The notes: generated by a model not told the origin, from the letters alone. Positions 40,679 through 49,756 are shown, counted from the first letter of the stretch. The stretch: DNA of 64,000 nucleotides from Dactylosporangium fulvum (GCF_025137375.1 NZ_CP073720.1:5108501-5172500), one strand, 5' to 3'. Numbers and translations are program-made.

Positions 40679-41983
40679 ATGACATCCGCGGCGGACGAGG
40701 TCGTCAGGTTCACGAGCGAGCTGATCCGGATCGACACCACGAACACCGACGACCCGGCGACGTGCGTGGGGGAGCGGGCCGCCGCCGAATACGTGGCGGA
40801 GCGGCTCACCGACGCCGGCTACGACCCGATCTACGTCGAGTCCGGCGGCAAGGGCCGCGGCAACGTCGTCGTCCGGCTGCCCGGTGCCGACCCCGGCCGC
40901 GGTGCCCTGCTGGTGCACGGCCACCTCGACGTGGTGCCGGCCGACCCCGACGGGTGGACCGTGCACCCCTTCTCCGGCGAGGTCCGCGACGGGTACGTCT
41001 GGGGCCGCGGCGCGATCGACATGAAACACATGGTGGCGATGAGCCTCGCGGTGGCGCGGCGGTTCAAGCGTGACGGCGTGGTGCCGCCACGGGACATCGT
41101 CTTCGCCTTCGTCGCCGACGAGGAGGCCGGCGGCTTCCAGGGTGCCCGCTGGCTCGTCGAGCACCGGCCGGAGCTGTTCGAGGGCGTGACGGAGGCGGTG
41201 AGCGAGGTCGGCGGGTTCTCGCTGACGGTGCGTGACGGCGTCCGAGCGTACCTCGTGGAGACCGCCGAGAAGGGCGTGATGTGGCTGCGGCTGAAGGTCC
41301 GCGGCGCGGCCGGGCACGGCTCGATGATCCACACCGACAACGCCGTGGCGAAGCTCGCCGCCGCCGTGGCCCGGCTCGACGCGCACCGGTTCCCGGTGGT
41401 GCTCACCGAGCCGGTGCGGGAGTTCCTGCAGGGGGTCGCCGAGCTGACCGGGGTGCCGTTCGACGAGGACGACCCCGAGGCGGCCGTCGCGCGGCTCGGC
41501 TCACTCGCGCGGATGATCGGCGCGTCGTTGCGCGACACGGCGAACGTGACGATGTTCCACGCCGGGTACAAGGCCAACGTGGTGCCGGCCGTGGCCGAGG
41601 CGACGGTCGACGGCCGGATGCTGCCCGGGCGGGAGGAGGCGTTCGAACGCACGCTCGCCGAGGTGCTCGGCCCCGACGTCGAGCAGGAGTGGGACACCCT
41701 GCCGCCCGTGCAGACGACCTTCGACGGGCACCTGGTCGACGCCATGGCCGCGGCGATCTCGGCCGAGGATCCGGGGGCGCGGGTGTTGCCGTACATGCTC
41801 TCGGCCGGTACCGATGCCAAGTCCTTCCAGCTGCTCGGCATCCGGCACTTCGGCTTCGCCCCGCTGCGGCTGCCCCCGGACCTGGACTTCACCGCGTTGT
41901 TCCACGGTGTCGACGAGCGGGTGCCGGTGGACGGCCTGGAGTTCGGCGCGCGGGTCCTCGACCGGTTCCTCCGCGGCTGCTAG
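40679..41983 (+). CDS. M20-family metallopeptidase (ArgE/DapE/CPG2 type)
   Basis: 434 residues. Metal-binding motifs are intact: LVHGHLDVVP (His, then catalytic Asp), WGRGAIDMKHMVA (bridging Asp), FVADEEAGG (catalytic Glu and ligand Glu) and a C-terminal HGVDE. It should hydrolyse an amide bond of an N-acyl amino acid or dipeptide. ATG 40679 follows TACCGT by 6 nt, so it is probably leaderless. Overlaps the convergent flavin reductase gene by 4 bp. Confidence 0.92.
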   Translation: MTSAADEVVRFTSELIRIDTTNTDDPATCVGERAAAEYVAERLTDAGYDPIYVESGGKGRGNVVVRLPGADPGRGALLVHGHLDVVPADPDGWTVHPFSGEVRDGYVWGRGAIDMKHMVAMSLAVARRFKRDGVVPPRDIVFAFVADEEAGGFQGARWLVEHRPELFEGVTEAVSEVGGFSLTVRDGVRAYLVETAEKGVMWLRLKVRGAAGHGSMIHTDNAVAKLAAAVARLDAHRFPVVLTEPVREFLQGVAELTGVPFDEDDPEAAVARLGSLARMIGASLRDTANVTMFHAGYKANVVPAVAEATVDGRMLPGREEAFERTLAEVLGPDVEQEWDTLPPVQTTFDGHLVDAMAAAISAEDPGARVLPYMLSAGTDAKSFQLLGIRHFGFAPLRLPPDLDFTALFHGVDERVPVDGLEFGARVLDRFLRGC

Positions 41984-42474
41984 GCGGCCTGCTGGAGCCG
42001 GCCGAAGGTGCTCTGGTGGAACACCAGCGGGGCAACGGCGCGGTCGGCGTCGAGGTCGTGGACGCGCAGCAGGACGATGTCGTGGTCACCGGCCGGGATC
42101 TCGCTCTCGATGCTGCAGTCGAGCCAGGCGCAGGCGCCGTCGAGCAGGATCTCGCCGTTGTTGCTGGCCCGCCACGTCGCGCCGGCGAAGCGGTCGCCGC
42201 CGCGGGCGCTCAGCTGGCGGCCGAGATGCTCCTGGTGCGCGCCGAGCACGCTGACCCCGAGCCGGCCGGCGCGGCGCAGGACCGGCCAGGTGGTCGAGGT
42301 CTTGGCGACGCAGACGGACACGAGCGGCGGGTCGAGCGACACCGACGTGAACGAGCTGGCGGCGAGTCCGGCGGGTGTGCCGTCGACGAACGCGGCGATG
42401 GCCGTGACGCCGGTCGGGAACGCGCCGAAGACCCGGCGCAGCTCGGTGGGGTGCAGCACCGCGCCCATGCTCAT
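41980..42474 (-). CDS. flavin reductase (HpaC-like) of a two-component monooxygenase
   Basis: 164 residues. Typical pattern: LRRVFGAFPTGVTAIAA, AASSFTSVSLDPPLVSVCVAKTSTTWPVL, and DHDIVLLRVHDL. It supplies reduced FMN to a partner oxygenase. The ATG at 42474 overlaps the stop of the small upstream gene (ATGA). No oxygenase is adjacent, but LLM oxygenases are encoded at 14225 and 46930-49172, and the 14225 gene shares the CCTATCGG promoter motif. Confidence 0.92.
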   Translation of the reverse strand: MSMGAVLHPTELRRVFGAFPTGVTAIAAFVDGTPAGLAASSFTSVSLDPPLVSVCVAKTSTTWPVLRRAGRLGVSVLGAHQEHLGRQLSARGGDRFAGATWRASNNGEILLDGACAWLDCSIESEIPAGDHDIVLLRVHDLDADRAVAPLVFHQSTFGRLQQAA

Positions 42475-42698
42475 CTCGCTGGCCTGCCTTCCGCCACCGG
42501 GTCGAACTGCGCCTCGGCCTGGCGGGCGATGCGGCGCAGCGTGCGCTCCGTCGCGAGCTCCGCCCAGGGCAGCGGCTCGGGTGGTCCTTCGGCGCCGAAC
42601 CCGACGAGCCGGTGCGTGACCCGGACGATCCGGTTGAACACCCGTGTCAGGACGAGCTGCGGCACGATCCGCCGGGACTGGTACGCATGGCCGTTCAC
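42471..42698 (-). CDS. small basic protein of unknown function, coupled to the flavin reductase
   Basis: 75 residues, rich in Arg (RRIVPQLVLTRVFNRIVRVTHRLVGFG). GTG at 42698 follows TAGACT by 6 nt, so it starts a leaderless transcript that continues into the flavin reductase. No family recognised. It may be a structural or regulatory partner, or chiefly a coupling ORF. Confidence 0.6.
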   Translation of the reverse strand: MNGHAYQSRRIVPQLVLTRVFNRIVRVTHRLVGFGAEGPPEPLPWAELATERTLRRIARQAEAQFDPVAEGRPAR

Positions 42699-42704
42699 GA
42701 AATC

Positions 42705-42735
42705 AGTCTATCAGTTTTCCTACTACTCCGATAGG
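42705..42735 (-). promoter_or_regulatory. promoter of the flavin reductase operon with CCTATCGG-N5-TAGG box
   Basis: On the minus strand CCTATCGG-N5-TAGG runs from 42735 to 42719 and TAGACT (-10) from 42710 to 42705, 6 nt before the GTG. The box is identical in form to that at 23260-23276. Confidence 0.55.
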
Positions 42736-42920
42736 ATTCATTTGCGGGTCGGCACGGGCGACCGCGACCACTCGGGTGGTGGTTGGTGTGGTCCGCGGCG
42801 GGGCGGCCGCGGACCACACGCCGCTCGTGAACGCCCGGCAGCCGCGGTGGGAAGCAGGGTTCCGGGTGCTCGCCGGGCTCGCCGTCGGGTGGCGGCCGGC
42901 GCTGCTGGAGCGCCGGTGGG

Positions 42921-43649
42921 TCAGCCCGGGAAGCGCTGGTCCGGATAGCGGGTGACCCGGGTCGGCTCGGCACTGCCGTCGACGCGGAACGTCAGGCGGG
43001 TGCTGCCGATGACGATCTCGTCACCGGGGTTGAGGGCCGCCGTCGCGACGCGCCGGCCGTTGACCAGCGTGCCGTTCGCCGAGCCCAGATCGGTCAGCAC
43101 CACCCGGTTGCCGTCGTAGTCCAGCCGTGCGTGCTGGCGTGAGGCGCGCACGTCGGGCAGGCGCACCGTCGCCTGGTCGCCGCGGCCGATCACGGTCGAG
43201 CCGACCGGCAGCAGGTAGTTGCCGCCCTCGTCGGTCACCAGCCGCACCCCGAACGCCTGCCGGGCGGGCGTCTCACCGCCGGTGTGGACGCTCGCGACGA
43301 TCCGGAACAGGCCGGTGTCGAGGGCCTCGCCGCGGTCGACCTCGACGAACACGTCGCCGTAGACGGCCCAGCCCTGCTCGCCGATGTACTCCGCCTGCGA
43401 CTGCGCGAGCTCCTGGGCGAGCGCGGACGCGTACGGCGCCAGGCGCGAGTGGTCGTTGGGTGAGAGCTCGATCACGAACCGGTTCGGCACGAGGATGCGG
43501 CCGCCCGGCACGGTGGTCTTGTGCGCGTCGGCCTCCCGCTGCATGGCATTGAGGATCTCGACGGGGTGGACGACCCCTTTGAACACCTTTGCGAAGGTGC
43601 CCTCGACGATGCCTTCCAGCCGCTTTTCGAAGCGTTGCAGCACGCCCAC
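42921..43649 (-). CDS. fhaA: FhaA-like protein (DUF3662 + FHA domain)
   Basis: 242 residues. The N-terminal DUF3662 domain (VLQRFEKRLEGIVEGTFAKVFKG, HPVEILNAMQREAD, VPNRFVIELSPND) is linked to a C-terminal FHA domain (TVIGRGDQATVRLPD, SRQHARLDYDG, LGSANGTLVNG) that binds phosphothreonine. In mycobacteria FhaA joins the PknB cell-wall signalling pathway. There the gene lies beside pstP, rodA, pbpA and pknAB, none of which is here, so this may be a paralogue. GTG 43649 is used. It is divergent from an LCP gene. Confidence 0.88.
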   Translation of the reverse strand: MGVLQRFEKRLEGIVEGTFAKVFKGVVHPVEILNAMQREADAHKTTVPGGRILVPNRFVIELSPNDHSRLAPYASALAQELAQSQAEYIGEQGWAVYGDVFVEVDRGEALDTGLFRIVASVHTGGETPARQAFGVRLVTDEGGNYLLPVGSTVIGRGDQATVRLPDVRASRQHARLDYDGNRVVLTDLGSANGTLVNGRRVATAALNPGDEIVIGSTRLTFRVDGSAEPTRVTRYPDQRFPG

Positions 43650-43817
43650 TGTGCGTTTCCCCCTCTGGCCCGGACCGGACCCACTGTCTACCACGAGTGT
43701 GCATGCCGGACTCGCGGGGTGATCGAAACTGTCGGTGATCCGGAACTGCAACGTCCGGCCGTACTGCACCCGTCTTAGCGACGGAACACGAGGGAAACCT
43801 GTGGTGGCGCGCTGGGG

Positions 43818-45002
43818 GTGCACGTGACGAGGAGGCAGGCGAGGAGCGGCAGGTCCCGGAAGGACCCGCTGTGGGCCCGGCTGTCGCTGCTGTTCGGGGC
43901 GCTGCTGCTGGTCGCCAGCGGCGGGGTGCTGGTCGGCGGCAAGGTGCTGCTGGATCACTACAGCGGCCAGATCACGCACGAGGGCGGCCTCGGCGACGCG
44001 GCGGCCGAGGGCGCGTCGATCGACGGCCCGATCAACCTGTTGCTCGTCGGCATCGACGAGCGCGTCGGCAACGAGGCGATGGGTGTGCGCGCCGACTCGA
44101 TCATCATCGCGCACGTGCCGTCGTCGCACGACGCCGTGTACCTCACGTCGATTCCCCGCGACACGCGGGTGCAGATCCCGTCGTCGCCGAAGACGAAGTA
44201 CGACGGGGGCACCGGCAAGATCAATTCGGCGTTCCAGTTCGGGTACCAGAACGGCGGCGGCCGGGACGGCGGCCTGGAACTACTGGCCAGGACGGTGAGC
44301 AGCCTCGTCGGCGGGCTGAAGTTCAACGGCGCCGCGATCGTCAACTTCGACGGCTTCAAGGGACTGGTCGACGCGCTCGGCGGCGTTCACATGTGTGTCG
44401 ACGAGAAGGTCACCTCGGTCCACACCGGCTGGGACACGCGGACCGGGAAGGAGGGGGTGCCGTACTACTTCAACGCCGACGGCAACCCGACCGGTCTGAA
44501 GCCGAACATGCGCCCGCAGATCTACGAGGTCGGCTGCTACGACATGGCGGCGTGGGAGGCGCTCGACTACGTCCGCCAGCGGGACAAGATGGCCAACAAC
44601 GACGGCGACTACGGCCGGCAGCGCCACCAGCAGCAGTTCATCAAGGCGATGGCGGCCAAGGCCACGAGCGCCGGTGTGGTCGCCAACCCGATCAAGGTCA
44701 ACAAGGTGCTCAACTCGGTCGGCAGGGCCGTGTCGTTCTACGACAACAACGTCGAGCTCGCTGACTGGATCTTCACGCTCAAGGGCATCAAGCCCGACCG
44801 GATGGTCACACTGAAGGTCAACAACGGGAAGTTCAACTCGCAGTCCATCAACGGCCAGTGGTACGAGTTCCTCGACGACACCGCCAAGGAACTGCTGACC
44901 GCGATCGCCACCAACCAGGTGGAAGCCTTCGTCGCCGCGCATCCGGAGCTGATCAGCAACGACGCCGCCCAGCCGGCGACGTCGCAGCGCACGGGCGGCT
45001 AG
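43818..45002 (+). CDS. LytR-CpsA-Psr (LCP) family phosphotransferase
   Basis: 394 residues: a short cytoplasmic Arg-rich start, one membrane helix (LLFGALLLVASGGVLVGG), then the LCP domain. Motifs: NLLLVGIDER, RADSIIIAHVP, YLTSIPRDTRVQIP, INFDGF-like IVNFDGFKGLVDALGG, and the substrate Arg segment YVRQRDK...YGRQRHQQQFI. These enzymes attach polymers (teichoic acid, arabinogalactan-like) from lipid carriers to peptidoglycan. Starts GTG 43818 and GTG 43824 are both possible. The Thr/Gln C-terminus ends near copy C of the 171-bp element. Confidence 0.92.
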   Translation: MHVTRRQARSGRSRKDPLWARLSLLFGALLLVASGGVLVGGKVLLDHYSGQITHEGGLGDAAAEGASIDGPINLLLVGIDERVGNEAMGVRADSIIIAHVPSSHDAVYLTSIPRDTRVQIPSSPKTKYDGGTGKINSAFQFGYQNGGGRDGGLELLARTVSSLVGGLKFNGAAIVNFDGFKGLVDALGGVHMCVDEKVTSVHTGWDTRTGKEGVPYYFNADGNPTGLKPNMRPQIYEVGCYDMAAWEALDYVRQRDKMANNDGDYGRQRHQQQFIKAMAAKATSAGVVANPIKVNKVLNSVGRAVSFYDNNVELADWIFTLKGIKPDRMVTLKVNNGKFNSQSINGQWYEFLDDTAKELLTAIATNQVEAFVAAHPELISNDAAQPATSQRTGG

Positions 45003-45495
45003 CGGCGGCGGGCGCAGCGGGTCAAGGAGCGGGCGACGACCAGGCCGCCGCGCGCTCGACCGCCTTTCGCAGCCCTGAAGCCTGTTGCGCAATTCGGATC
45101 CCTCGTGCGTCAACCCCGACAACCGCGCCGATCTTGGAGTTGTGGTCCCTGACAAATCCGGACAAATTCGGAGGTTCATGGCGCCACAACTCCAAGATCG
45201 GCGCGTAGTCGGGCCGCCAGCGCTGTCCCGGCGAATTACGCAACAGGCTCCCTGAAGCTGCAACAGCTGAGCTACCCGTGCGATCGCGGTGATCTCCGAG
45301 AGTGTGGTGCGGGACGGCCCGATCTTCGTTGCGATCTGCCCGCGGGGCCGAATTTCTCCGTCAACGGTCCGGCCGAATCTTTCTCCAGCAATGAGATCGA
45401 AAATACATGATTTGGTACCGCACGAGCCTGGCCATGCGGTCCGTGTCGCGGCAAAATCCCAGTAACCATATCGGAACAGTCGGGAAGGCGGTGCG
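45003..45495. other. gap with MITE copy C and a lower-GC remnant
   Basis: 493 bp. After the 171-bp element, the stretch 45260-45440 is less GC-rich than its surroundings. On the minus strand it stays open with a sensible composition (FDLIAGERFGRTVDGEI, then IATKIGPSRTTLSEITAIA) but lacks a clear start and runs straight into the element. It may be a gene remnant cut by that insertion; no family recognised. Confidence 0.35.
45079..45249 (+). mobile_element. 171-bp MITE-like element, copy C
   Basis: Same 171-bp length, terminal repeats and inner hairpin as copy B, about 96% identical. It is flanked by exact hexamer repeats CCCTGA (45073-45078 and 45250-45255), a convincing target duplication. 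No coding potential is likely: the substitutions between copies change the one frame that stays open. Confidence 0.88.
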
Positions 45496-46911
45496 GTGGC
45501 GCTGACCGGAGTCCGCGAGCGTCCGGAGGTCGCGCACCGGCTGGTTCTGGTGGCCTGCCTCGGCGCCGGCTTCACCACCCTGCTCGACCAGTCCGTCCTC
45601 AACGTCGTGATGCCGGCGCTGCGCGGCTCCCTCGGCGCCGCCGACGCCCCGCTCCAGTGGATCATGGCGGGTTACTCGCTCACGTTCGGCCTCGCGCTCG
45701 TCCCCGCGGGACGGCTGGGCGACATGTACGGCCGGCGCACGCTCTTCGCCGCCGGCCTCCTCGTCTTCGCCGCCGGCGGGATCGTCGCCGCACTGTCCGG
45801 CGAGGCGTGGCTGGTCGCCGCCGCCCGCCTCGTCCAGGGCGCCGGCGCCGGGGTGGTCAACCCGCAGATCATCGGCCTGTTCCAGGACCTCTTCACCGGC
45901 GCCGACCGGGTCCGCGCGCTGGCCGCCTACGCCGTCGTCGGCGGCGTGGCCGGGTCGGTCGGGCCGCCGATCGGCGGGCTCATCCTGCACCTGGCCGGCC
46001 CCGACCCGGGGTGGCGGCTGGTCCTGCTGCTCAACCTGCCGTTCGCGCTGGTGACCGTACCGCTGGCGCTCAAGCTCCTGCCGAGGGGGCGGCCGGACGG
46101 CCGGCGCACCCACCTCGACCTGCCCGGCCTGGTGCTGCTCGCCGCCGCCACGCTGTGCCTGCTGCTGCCGCTCGTCGGCACCGGCGGCGGCTGGTGGTGG
46201 GTCTGGGCCGCCGCGGCCCTCACCGTCGCGCTGCTGCGCTGGGAACGCCGGTACACCGCCCGGGGCCGTACCGCGCTGCTGCTGCCCGCACTGACCCGCA
46301 GCCGCGGCTTCGTGCTCGGCACGCTCGTCGCCATGTGCTACTTCGGCGCCACCCTCGCCCTCAACCTGGTGCTGTCCCTGTTCCTCCAGGACGGCCTCGG
46401 CTTCTCCCCGCTGGCGGCGGCCGCGCTGACCCTGCCGGGCGCGGCCGGGTTCGCGGCGTCGTCGACCGCCAGCAACCGGCTCGTCAGCCGGTTCGGCCGG
46501 CACGGGGTGACCGCCGCCCTCGCCGTCGCCGCCGTCAGCATCGGCGCCGCCGCCGTGTCCACCGCGGTACTGCCGCCGAACGGGGTGGTGCTGGCGCTCG
46601 GGATCAGCCAGTTCGTCACCGGTGCGGCCGGCGGGCTCATCAACGCGCCCAACCAGGCCCTCACGCTGACCCACGCGCCGCCCGGCGCGGGCGGGCTCAG
46701 CGCCGCGATGCTCCAGCTGTCGCAGCGGCTGTCCGCCAGCGTCTGCATCGCCGCCGTCACCGGCATCTTCCTGCACACGGCGGCCGGGCCCGTCCCGTCG
46801 TACCGCACGGCACTGACCTACGGCACGCTGCTGTGCCTGGGTCTCGTGCTGCTCTCGCTGCTGTTCGCCGTCGCCGACGGCGCGAAACGCCAGCCGTCGC
46901 CGGCGGCATGA
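45496..46911 (+). CDS. MFS transporter, DHA2 drug:H+ antiporter type
   Basis: 471 residues with about 13-14 hydrophobic segments. Signatures: LDQSVLNVVMPALRGSLGA (motif D region), GRLGDMYGRRTLF (motif A) and RLVQGAGAGVVNPQIIGL. GGAAGG lies 7 nt before GTG 45496. It starts a rightward group with two LLM oxygenases 18 and 11 bp downstream, so it may import or export the same compound those enzymes process. Confidence 0.92.
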   Translation: MALTGVRERPEVAHRLVLVACLGAGFTTLLDQSVLNVVMPALRGSLGAADAPLQWIMAGYSLTFGLALVPAGRLGDMYGRRTLFAAGLLVFAAGGIVAALSGEAWLVAAARLVQGAGAGVVNPQIIGLFQDLFTGADRVRALAAYAVVGGVAGSVGPPIGGLILHLAGPDPGWRLVLLLNLPFALVTVPLALKLLPRGRPDGRRTHLDLPGLVLLAAATLCLLLPLVGTGGGWWWVWAAAALTVALLRWERRYTARGRTALLLPALTRSRGFVLGTLVAMCYFGATLALNLVLSLFLQDGLGFSPLAAAALTLPGAAGFAASSTASNRLVSRFGRHGVTAALAVAAVSIGAAAVSTAVLPPNGVVLALGISQFVTGAAGGLINAPNQALTLTHAPPGAGGLSAAMLQLSQRLSASVCIAAVTGIFLHTAAGPVPSYRTALTYGTLLCLGLVLLSLLFAVADGAKRQPSPAA

Positions 46912-46929
46912 GACCGAGGAGGTCCCCCT

Positions 46930-47889
46930 ATGAGTGCACCCCCGCAGCTGCACCTCGCCGTCGAGCTCGACGGCGTCACCGACTCCGTCCCGGCACTGGT
47001 CGCCGCCGTCGAGCGGGCCGAGGCCGCCGGGTTCGCGCTGGTCACCCTGGACGACGGGCCGCTGCCTCCGCCGTCCGGGACGCGGATCGAAGCCGGGGTC
47101 CGGGCCGCGTACCTGTCCCGGCGCACCACCCGCGTCGGCCTGGCCCCGGCGCTGCCCGTCACGACCACCGAGCCCTTCCACGTCGCGACCCAGCTCGCCA
47201 GCCTCGACCACGCCTCGCAGGGCCGCGCCGCCTGGGTGGTCACCGCGCCGAACGGTGCCGGCGAGCTCGCCACGGTCGGCCGCACCCCGCTCGCCGACGC
47301 CGACCTGCGCCGCGAGACCGCCGACGTCGTCGACGTCGCCCGGCGGCTCTGGGACTCCTGGGAGGACGACGCGGTCGTCCGGGACGTGGCCGCCGGGCGG
47401 TACCTCGACGCCGACCGCGTGCACCACGTGCACTTCGAGGGCGCCTCGTTCACGGTGACCGGACCGCTCATCACGCCCAGGCCGCCGCAGGGCCAGGTCG
47501 TCGTGCTCGCCGCCGACACGCTCGGCGTCACCGGCCGGGCCGACGTGGCCCTCGTCGGCGCCGACGCCTCGACCACCCTGGCCGACCGGGTCGCCCGCGC
47601 CCGGGCCGAGGGTGCCCCGCTCGTCTTCGCCGAGGTGGACGCCGCCTTCACCGGCGCGGGGCCGGTCACCGCGGAACGGCTCCGGCCCGGCGGGTCCGTC
47701 GCCGCGCTCCGCACACTGCTGGCCGACCTCGCCGGCGTCGTCGACGGCGTCCGGCTGCATCCCGCCACGCCGGAGGACTTCGCGGTGCTGGCCACGCAGA
47801 TCGCGCCCGGCCGCCCCGTCGACGGTCCCACGCTGCGCGACACGCTCGGCCTGCCCCGCCCCGTCAGCGTCTACGCCCAGTCCGCCTGA
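46930..47889 (+). CDS. LLM-class flavin-dependent oxidoreductase
   Basis: 319 residues. Luciferase-like fold: LHLAVELDGV, then ATQLASLDHASQGRAAWVVTAP, RETADVVDVARRLWDSWEDDAVVRD and a FEGASFTVTGPLITPRPPQGQ segment typical of NtaA/SnaA-related oxygenases. It is shorter than the full-length neighbour and may be the helper of a pair. Strong purine-rich site GAGGAGG upstream. Confidence 0.88.
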   Translation: MSAPPQLHLAVELDGVTDSVPALVAAVERAEAAGFALVTLDDGPLPPPSGTRIEAGVRAAYLSRRTTRVGLAPALPVTTTEPFHVATQLASLDHASQGRAAWVVTAPNGAGELATVGRTPLADADLRRETADVVDVARRLWDSWEDDAVVRDVAAGRYLDADRVHHVHFEGASFTVTGPLITPRPPQGQVVVLAADTLGVTGRADVALVGADASTTLADRVARARAEGAPLVFAEVDAAFTGAGPVTAERLRPGGSVAALRTLLADLAGVVDGVRLHPATPEDFAVLATQIAPGRPVDGPTLRDTLGLPRPVSVYAQSA

Positions 47890-47900
47890 AAGGGATCGCC

Positions 47901-49172
47901 ATGAGTCCTCGGCTGCACCTCGGCTTCTTCCACACCGGCGTCGGGCCCAACCTGCTGTGGGCCGCGCCCGACGCGGCGCCCCACGTCCACATCGACACGT
48001 TCGTCAGCATCGTGCAGACCCTCGAACGCGGCCTGTTCGACGCCTTCTTCCTCGGCGAGGGCCTGCGGGTGCGCGAGAACCGCGGGCGCGTCCACGACCT
48101 CGACGTGGCCGGCCGGCCCGACGCGATCACCCAGCTGGCCGCGCTCGCCGCGGTGACGTCCCGCATCGGGCTGGTCGCGACGCAGAACACGACGTACAAC
48201 TTCCCGGCGGATCTCGCCCGGCGGCTCGCGAGCCTCGACCTCGTCTCCGGCGGGCGCGCCGGCTGGAACGTCGTCACCACCGACAACGCCTGGACCGGCG
48301 AGAACTTCCGGCACGGCGGCTGGCTGCCGCACGAACGCCGCTACGAGCGGGCGGCCACGTTCGTCGAAGCGGCCAAGGAGCTCTGGGCGTCCGAAGGGGT
48401 CGTCGAGCGCGACTCGGACCTGGTGACCCTGCGCGCCAGGGCGACGGTGCCCGGCGCCCGGCCGGTCATCTTCCAGGCGGGGGACTCGCCCGGCGGCCGG
48501 GACCTCGCCGCCCGCCACGCCGACGTGGTGTTCTCCGCGAACACCGACTACGACAAGGCCGTCGCGTACGCCGCCGACCTGCGGCAGCGGCTCGCCTCGT
48601 ACGGCCGCTCACCCGACTCCCTGCGCATCCTGCCCGGTGCCTCCGTGGTGCTCGGCGACACGCCCGCCGACGCTGAGGAGCGTGCCCGGTGGATCCGCCG
48701 CGAGCAGACCACCGGGCCGCGCGCGATCGCCTACCTGGAGCAGTTCTGGGGCAAGGACCTCTCCGGCTACGACCCGGACGGGCCGCTGCCGGACGTCGAA
48801 CCGGCCGAGGGGGAGCTCGACCCGTCGCGCGGCACCATCCCGATCGAGCTGCGCACCGGCAAGCTCGACCGGGTCCGGCAGTGGCGGGAACTGGCCGCCG
48901 CGCGGAACCTGTCGATCCGCGACCTGGTCATCGAGGTGTCGCCGGCGCACAACACGTTTGTCGGCACGCCCGGGCAGATCGCCGACGAATGGGCGCGGTA
49001 CGTGCGGGACCGGGCCGTCGACGGCTTCAACCTGCTGCCGCAGCTCATCCCGGGCACGGCCGAGGACATCGTCGACCGGCTGGTGCCCGAGCTGCAGGAG
49101 CGCGGCGTCTACCGCACCGCCTACGAGGGCACGACCCTGCGCGAGCACCTCGACCTGGCGGACGCACCCTAG
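47901..49172 (+). CDS. NtaA/SnaA/DszA-family FMNH2-dependent monooxygenase
   Basis: 423 residues, full length for the family. Motifs: LHLGFFHTGVGP, FDAFFLGEGLRVREN, TTYNFPADLARRLASLDLVSGGRAGWNVVT, NFRHGG, and PVIFQAGDSPGGRDLAARHADVVFS. Members oxidise nitrilotriacetate, pristinamycin IIB, dibenzothiophene sulfone and similar compounds with reduced FMN from a separate reductase. AAAGGGA precedes the ATG. Overlaps the convergent NTF2 gene by 4 bp. Confidence 0.92.
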   Translation: MSPRLHLGFFHTGVGPNLLWAAPDAAPHVHIDTFVSIVQTLERGLFDAFFLGEGLRVRENRGRVHDLDVAGRPDAITQLAALAAVTSRIGLVATQNTTYNFPADLARRLASLDLVSGGRAGWNVVTTDNAWTGENFRHGGWLPHERRYERAATFVEAAKELWASEGVVERDSDLVTLRARATVPGARPVIFQAGDSPGGRDLAARHADVVFSANTDYDKAVAYAADLRQRLASYGRSPDSLRILPGASVVLGDTPADAEERARWIRREQTTGPRAIAYLEQFWGKDLSGYDPDGPLPDVEPAEGELDPSRGTIPIELRTGKLDRVRQWRELAAARNLSIRDLVIEVSPAHNTFVGTPGQIADEWARYVRDRAVDGFNLLPQLIPGTAEDIVDRLVPELQERGVYRTAYEGTTLREHLDLADAP

Positions 49173-49609
49173 CGGAGGGGAGGGTCGACGCCCCGCTCGG
49201 ACTCGGGGCGCGGGCCGAAGATACGCCGCTGGGCGGGCTCGATCGGCACGTCGTTGATGCTCGCCTCACGGCGGCGCATGAGCCCCTCGGCGTCGAACTC
49301 CCACAGCTCGTTGCCGTAGCTGCGCCACCACTGCCCGGCGGTGTCGTGGCACTCGTACTGGAAGCGCACCGCGATCCGGTTCGCGCCGAACGTCCACAGG
49401 CTCTTGCGCAGCGCGTAGTCGAGCTCGCGGGCCCACTTGGCGCGCAGGAACTCGACGATCTCGTCGCGGCCGCGGATGAACTGGTCCCGGTTGCGCCACA
49501 CCGAGTCGGCGGAGTAGGCGGCGGCCACCCGGACCGGGTCCCGGGTGTTCCAGGCGTCCTCGGCGGACTGGACCTTGGCCAGGGCGGACGTGCGGTCGAA
49601 CGGTTCCAT
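49169..49609 (-). CDS. NTF2-like / SnoaL-like DUF1348 protein
   Basis: 146 residues, almost entirely one domain. DUF1348 marks: AEDAWNTRDPVRVAAAYSADSVWRNRDQFIRGRDEI, IAVRFQYECHD, WWRSYGNELWEFDAEGLMRRREASINDVPI. Fold is a cone-shaped NTF2 barrel; no enzyme activity is established. Start ATG 49609; a longer frame upstream is unlikely. Confidence 0.9.
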   Translation of the reverse strand: MEPFDRTSALAKVQSAEDAWNTRDPVRVAAAYSADSVWRNRDQFIRGRDEIVEFLRAKWARELDYALRKSLWTFGANRIAVRFQYECHDTAGQWWRSYGNELWEFDAEGLMRRREASINDVPIEPAQRRIFGPRPESERGVDPPLR

Positions 49610-49756
49610 GCCCGCATGGTGCCCCGCCGCCGGGTGGCGCCGGTTCACCCCGGCACCGCGGTCCTACGCCGGTCCGGCGCGACGGGACAATGCTCCCGGC
49701 CCGGCGGGACCGCCGGCCGGTCCGGCCCGGGTCGCACCGGCGGCACCGTGTCCGCC

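Noticed and set aside
45361..47760. 799-codon minus-strand open frame opposite the MFS and LLM genes
   Set aside because: Gly/Arg/Gln-rich shadow frame without domain patterns.
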